Shown here: positions 59,536-64,000 of the stretch, in pieces
Position numbering within the stretch: the stretch's first letter is position 1
Layout: the number at the start of each line of letters is the position of its first letter
Assembly: GCA_017591395.1 (NCBI GenBank)
Contig: WEDG01008616.1
Location: forward strand, 47,321 to 111,320
DNA from: Schistocephalus solidus
Lineage: Eukaryota > Platyhelminthes > Cestoda > Diphyllobothriidea > Diphyllobothriidae
Direction: 5' to 3'
DNA length: 64,000 bases
The notes under the pieces: model-generated
Databases searched by the model: none
Told to the model about the DNA's origin: nothing
The model's input: the letters and a program-made list of their open reading frames with translations, nothing else
Position numbers and translations under genes: made by a program

Positions 59536-60142
59536 CAGATACTTGTGAGGCTGACTGGTCGGAAACTGTTTGGTGATGTCCTCTCTCCTTTATAGATGGA
59601 GGTTATGTTGGCTATCTTCCACTCGGTAGGCAGAGCCCCCGCCTCCATCGAACTTTCAAATATCTTGGATAGCGGAGAGGCCAGCTGATCTGTGAGTTCA
59701 TTGAGAACATTTGCGGATATACCATCTGGGCCAGGTGATTTAGTGGGCTGTAGCTGTTTCAGAGTTTTTCTTACTGTGTCCATTGGGAACGACACCATGC
59801 TTATTTTATTTGTAGATGTGGCAGTACTGTAGTATTCGTCCTCGTCAAAAGGTGGTTCTTCGGTATACATGGACATAAAGAAATTGGATAACAGGCTGGT
59901 CTTATCAGAGCTATCAGTTAACCTGTTTCCCTGATTGTCTTTAAGACAAGGAATGCAGTCGCGATTCCGTTTTCCCTTATTAACGTAAGTACGCTTTTTG
60001 CAGGTTTTTCCGATCGTGTGATGCAGGCATTAAGAGCACGAGCACAAATCCTGGAAGTTAAGTTAATATCACTAGGCTTTCCTTCTAAAAATTTGCCGCT
60101 GCTTTGCGTGCTATTATTGTCAAAATTTTGGCTGTCCATCAA
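59536..60142 (-). mobile_element. LINE-D: RT N-terminal fragment
   Basis: Minus strand: TVRKTLKQLQPTKSPGPDGI, QLASPLSKIFESSMEAGALP, WKIANITSIYKGE and FRPVSLTSICCKMMEKII. CR1-like RT start, cut off after MEKII where ORF1 of LINE-C begins. An upstream piece (60142-59920) with ALNACITRSEKPAKS is in another frame and may be the endonuclease-RT linker. Confidence 0.75.
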
Positions 60143-60600
60143 TTATAAAGTTTAATTAATATTTAGAAACAAATGAGTACTTATATTGTTTTATATTTAA
60201 CTAAAAGAACTTGATAAATCATATGAAGAATATTTAGAAATGACTCAGTTGTTTTGTAGGTTTCAAGGAATCTGGATAACTGTGACCATGCACACCTTTG
60301 ACGACTTGTTTTGTTAGGCTGGTAGTTGCGCACAAATCACTTCGTTAGTTGGCTAAAATTAGTTGAAAAATCAAAATTTCCTGGAACATGATTTCTGAAA
60401 ATTTTCCACAAGAGAAGAAAATTTCAAAGACGCAGATAGTAATTTTGCACGTACGGTTCCAGTGGAAACTTAGGAGACGGTAACGGTGAGATGGTATCAA
60501 GATAGAAATAGTAAGAGTTAGAGGGTAGATAATCCCGTTGTGCTCAGTCGGTCTCACTCTATCACCTCTTGGAGATCGCACCTCTGCAAGGGCTGCTCAA
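60143..60600. other. No feature recognised
   Basis: AT-rich sequence without a supported reading frame or recognisable repeat. Confidence 0.5.
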
Positions 60601-60800
60601 ATATGTGGGTTCATATCAAATAAATTATTTGTTCCTGAAATAAAACAAAGACTTTATCAAATGTTTGTTCTACCTGTCCTCGCATATTGCTGCCTTTGTT
60701 CGGTCTAATGAATGCCCGTGACAGCAGCAAAATCAAAAATGTTCAGGGAGTATTTTATCAAGGGATGTCTGCTTTATCTTTTCGAATTCTATATAAGATA
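60601..60800 (+). mobile_element. LINE-B-family RT fragment, opposite strand
   Basis: Plus strand KLFVPEIKQRLYQMFVLPVL followed by AYCCLCSV and AAKSKMF parallels the LINE-B segment FFLPEIKLNLYRMFVLPILEYC at 52.3 kb. A decayed fragment with stops. Confidence 0.6.
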
Positions 60801-61689
60801 TTTACAATTACTTGTTTTTAATTGGCTGATAAATCTACCGTTATTGTCCTCCTCCCCATCTAGCGATGATCTTCGCGGCTTTTACCGTCATCTCATTACG
60901 CCCTAAGCGATGTGTTATCGACGACGGCAACGTATTTCTGAGCTTTCTTCAGCTTCTGGTAGCTTGGTCAATCAGCACTGTCACAGGTCTCCGTGCATTG
61001 AAATCCCCGCAGCCGTACTTTCATCTTCTAGCTTGGACTCTTAGTAGACTGTGATCGATCACGCTATCTCCATGCTCTCCAGCAAGGATCATTGGGAATT
61101 TAGGAGACCACTTACAAATTACGTATCCAAAGTTCCTGTCTCCATACCCCTTCCCTCGGGCTAAAAATCAGACGCGCAGGGTTTAAACCCCCCTCCGTTT
61201 CGTTTGCTTCTATCTATCATCAATAATCCATGTTGGTTACTGAGATGTCGCGGCTCACGTACACTATCAGTCCCCCGGGTTCGCATGCGAACTTGCACCC
61301 CTGTGTGCCCTATTGTGGCGTCTTCGTTCTCACTCTGTGGAACTTCTTTATAATCCCAACATGCGCTCAAAAGAAACCTACTCTGATCCTCCATATAAGC
61401 CGCCAAGCAGTTTTTTTCTCGTACGCGGTTTTCGAAAGTGGGGGCCCATTGAACTCTGCCCCACTTTCCTTGAGGAGTTTGTTTTTCACAGCTTCGTTTT
61501 GGGCTCACCTTTTTCAAAAAATTGTTAAATATTGTGTAAGAAGGATTGATTACCAGTGGATTTGAAAAACTACCTAGTATCCTTAATTATTGATGGTAAA
61601 TTATCCAATATATCGGGCTGCTCACACTGAGCACTAGTGTTCATTTTACTTATTTTATCTCAGCTTCAACTTTACTTTTATAGTGCCCC
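60801..61689. other. No feature recognised
   Basis: Overlapping open frames exist on both strands (for example 61161-61517 minus and 61230-61565 plus), but none resembles a known protein. They are mutual shadows in a region of fairly even composition. Confidence 0.5.
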
Positions 61690-62400
61690 GGGGCGCTTAA
61701 AATAATAATTTATTTACTTGGAGTACGCCACTTGTAATCGAGTGAGGCGTCGAGTAACTATTTAAAACCATAGCTTTCTGATAGTGGGTGAATAGGTAAG
61801 ACCCGATGACTTCAAGCAGTGGAGAAATGCCGAGGGCTTCAAATTTCACCAAAAGACGTCTGTGTAGCATTTTGTCGAAGGTTAAACTAAGATTTAAATA
61901 TGTAACTACCACTGACTTCTGTGCATTACTAAGAGAGGTGTTAAGATTTAGAAAGGTTGAGGGACAAGTTTCACACTATCTTTCAGGTAAAAATCCATGC
62001 CATGTAGATCTCAGAACCTGACTAACTAGATAGAAATCAAGAATTTCGTTGTAAATAATCATTTCAATATGCTTTTCCAGAGATAGGGTTTATGCGCGCC
62101 CCGATATTTGTTAACAGCAGTTCGAGATCCAGACTTTGAATCTGCAAGGATGATTGAGGTCGTGTAAATTTCCGGAAAAAAATCCACTCAAAATATAAAC
62201 TGAGAATAAATGACTAAGCAACCTGGGAATGGCTGATGCCAGTTCGATAATCAAGTTCGGGATACCGTCCATTCCTGAACAATCTGTGCTTTTTATATGA
62301 CTTATATACATTTTCCTGAAGCAGGTATGAAGAGACATCGATTGCATTGAGAGTTCTCCCTGAAAACAGAAGAAAGGAGGAAATGGTTCGGACTCAGAAA
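61690..62400 (-). mobile_element. Degraded LINE-B-family RT fragment
   Basis: Minus strand: SGMDGIPNLIIELASAIP, LLSHLFSVYILSGFF, VVTYLNLSLTFDKMLHRRLL (remnant of motif A FDLSKAFDKVP), FEALGISPLLEVIGSYLF and SITSGVL. Same order as LINE-B at 53.3-52.7 kb, more decayed. Confidence 0.7.
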
Positions 62401-62569
62401 AAAGGTGTTTTGAAAATACTGCATAACTTATTCCACGTTGTCATTGTTATCGATATGAAAGGTTTTGTTCTCATTTAGCAAAGGGAAAATTTCGTTATCA
62501 TGCTTAGATGAAGACTAAAGATGGATTTGGCAGGGTTTGCATTACTGAGTGCAAGTTATTCCTTCTACG

Positions 62570-63895
62570 TATCTCTTAGCAGCAAGACCTCCACAAATAA
62601 TTACAGACCAATTATTCTTACCTTGATCTACCACAAAGTCAGGGAAATAATAATTAAGCGAGAGCCAAGATGGCTCTTATAACCGCATAAAATATATCCC
62701 GATGCGCAGAATGGAATGCGTAGAGACGAGTCTCGGGGGATGAAATGGCTCCATTGTTTGGAACGTTGGACTTGGGCAGTCGATGCAAGAAATGCGCTGC
62801 ATTTAGGCTTCAGTGATTATACGAAGGCGTTCGATAGTGTCTCACACCAGCGATAAGTGCACAAACTCATCCGAACACGTGTTAGGGGTAATCACCTGAA
62901 AGGATCCGTAGCTTGCTATTTGACCGCTCTAAAACTGTCCACGTTGGTCACCAGCAGCGGGCGAAGGCTGCGGTCGAAACTGTGGTTCACCAGGGCCTAG
63001 CTTAAGCCCTAATTTAATGATGATGCTCTTGCAGGTACTCAAATGAATCAATAAATATATATTATACGTTAAAGACTAAGTCGTTGAACTGGACTGTGTT
63101 GTCACCATGTTTGTTGGGGCTATTGCGTAATGGAGTGTAATTTGAACTGCAGCTGACGTCGAGCATTTACAGGCGAATCTAAACCGACTTCAACGACGAT
63201 AAAAGGATTAGCTTTTGCCGTTTAATGAGAACAAGTTCATCATTCTACGTGCCGGCAGAACCAGCATTCCAAACCGAATGGCTTACTGTCTGAATGGAAT
63301 AAAACGGCAAGAAGTTGACGCTGCATTGCTCAAAGGTAGCCAAATCTGTGATAGCTGTTCTCTACCTTATCAAAAGGGCTTATCCACCTTTGATGAAGAC
63401 TGCTTTGCTTAAGTCTTTCGAACTTTCTTGTGACCAAAATTTGAGTTCAATATCCAAACTCGGAGATGATGGAACACGAAGGACCACCGCATTTTCGAAA
63501 AGATTGAAAGACATGCAACCAGACTCGTGACTGGAAAAGATGCATTACGTATGAACATGGTTGTCTTATCTTCACATCTTCCCCTGATATACAGGCATAT
63601 ACGAGGTGAGGTGTTACAAACCTTCCGTATCATGCACGGCCAGGACTGCTGCCTCGTGCCTGCAGATTTCTTCCATTTTACAAGAGCCATAAAATGTAGA
63701 GTTCATCCATGTAAACTACGTGCGAATGGGACTAGACTTGGCACACGAAGGTTTTTTTTCTCCAAACGAGTGGTCGGAGCTTTGAATGCTCTGCCGCTAG
63801 ATATCGTTATATCTGCATCCATCGAGGTCTTAAAGAGGAAACCGGATTGCTGTAGCATTGCCACATATAATACCACTTAAAACGAATTCTGATTG
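62570..63895 (+). mobile_element. LINE-F: LINE-C-family RT on the plus strand
   Basis: NNYRPIILTLIYHKVREIII (62595), FSDYTKAFDSVSHQR (motif A, 62811), then FNENKFIILRAG (63217) and the C-terminal block GEVLQTFRIMHGQDCC, ADFFHFTRAIKCRVHP, RFFFSKRVVGALNALP (63606-63800). The C-terminus aligns with that of LINE-C (GDLLQTFRIVNGLDCC, VVKPLNALP-like). The catalytic FADD box was not found intact. Several frame breaks. Confidence 0.75.
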
Positions 63896-63905
63896 CTATA
63901 ATACA

Positions 63906-63926
63906 GTTCAGTTCAGTTCAGTTTTA
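63906..63926 (+). repeat. (CAGTT)n tail of LINE-F
   Basis: Four repeats of CAGTT/AGTTC just after the RT fragment. Short 3' tandem tails of this type are typical of CR1-like LINEs and mark the element end. Nothing is recognised from 63927 to 64000. Confidence 0.6.
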
Positions 63927-64000
63927 TTAAGGGAAATGTAGGCGACGCCTTTGAACTCCCTTTTGATTTCTATGAATTTGCAAATTAAAAAAAGGACGAC

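Noticed and set aside
1..64000. CRISPR arrays, bacterial operons or prophage
   Set aside because: Spliced eukaryotic genes and eukaryotic retroelements throughout; repeats are dispersed or tandem without regular short spacers.

Overview
The window is animal nuclear DNA, most likely from a flatworm and probably a diphyllobothriidean tapeworm. This is inferred from three things: two conserved animal genes split by introns, some only 33-35 bases long; splice-acceptor-like tracts directly before start codons, as expected for spliced-leader trans-splicing; and a repeat landscape of Penelope-like elements (PLEs), non-LTR LINEs with C2H2 finger tails and tRNA-derived SINEs. No species call can be proved from the sequence alone.

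Two host genes can be assembled completely. On the plus strand, 5071-29805 is a TTC7 orthologue (tetratricopeptide scaffold of the plasma-membrane PI4-kinase III alpha complex): 14 exons, every splice phase consistent, 864 residues. On the minus strand, 31607-30108 is an RTRAF/hCLE orthologue (RNA transcription, translation and transport factor): 7 exons, 248 residues, four of its introns 33-35 nt. The genes are tail to tail with about 300 bases between the stop codons. Most open frames listed by simple translation elsewhere are noise or decayed transposon fragments.

Layout: 1-5040 holds no supportable gene. 5071-29805 is TTC7; its introns carry a 5'-truncated finger-LINE (8.6-10.3 kb), SINEs, (TA)n tracts and, in the 9.1-kb intron 10, four PLE copies, two of them forming a head-to-head inverted repeat with arms near 2 kb. 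30.0-31.6 kb is RTRAF. 32.4-35.0 kb is empty. 34,968-47,491 holds two related copies (E1, E2) of a decayed DNA-transposon-like element with a transposase-like remnant and a DUF4806-like second gene; E1 is split by a 6-kb LINE (LINE-A: AP endonuclease, reverse transcriptase, five C2H2 fingers), for which E2 is an empty-site reference. 47.5-51.7 kb is a tandem and inverted patchwork of gypsy-like fragments and LINE tails. 50.9-60.1 kb is a stack of CR1/jockey-like LINEs on the minus strand, one with an internal tandem duplication of its RT region and one interrupted by an opposite-strand LINE end. 60.6-63.9 kb has further degraded LINE pieces.

The two host genes show no sequence evidence of working together. 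The transposons are nearly all broken by stops and frameshifts, so I annotate them as pseudogenes or mobile-element remnants. Element names such as LINE-A, PLE-C and E1 are labels for this report only.
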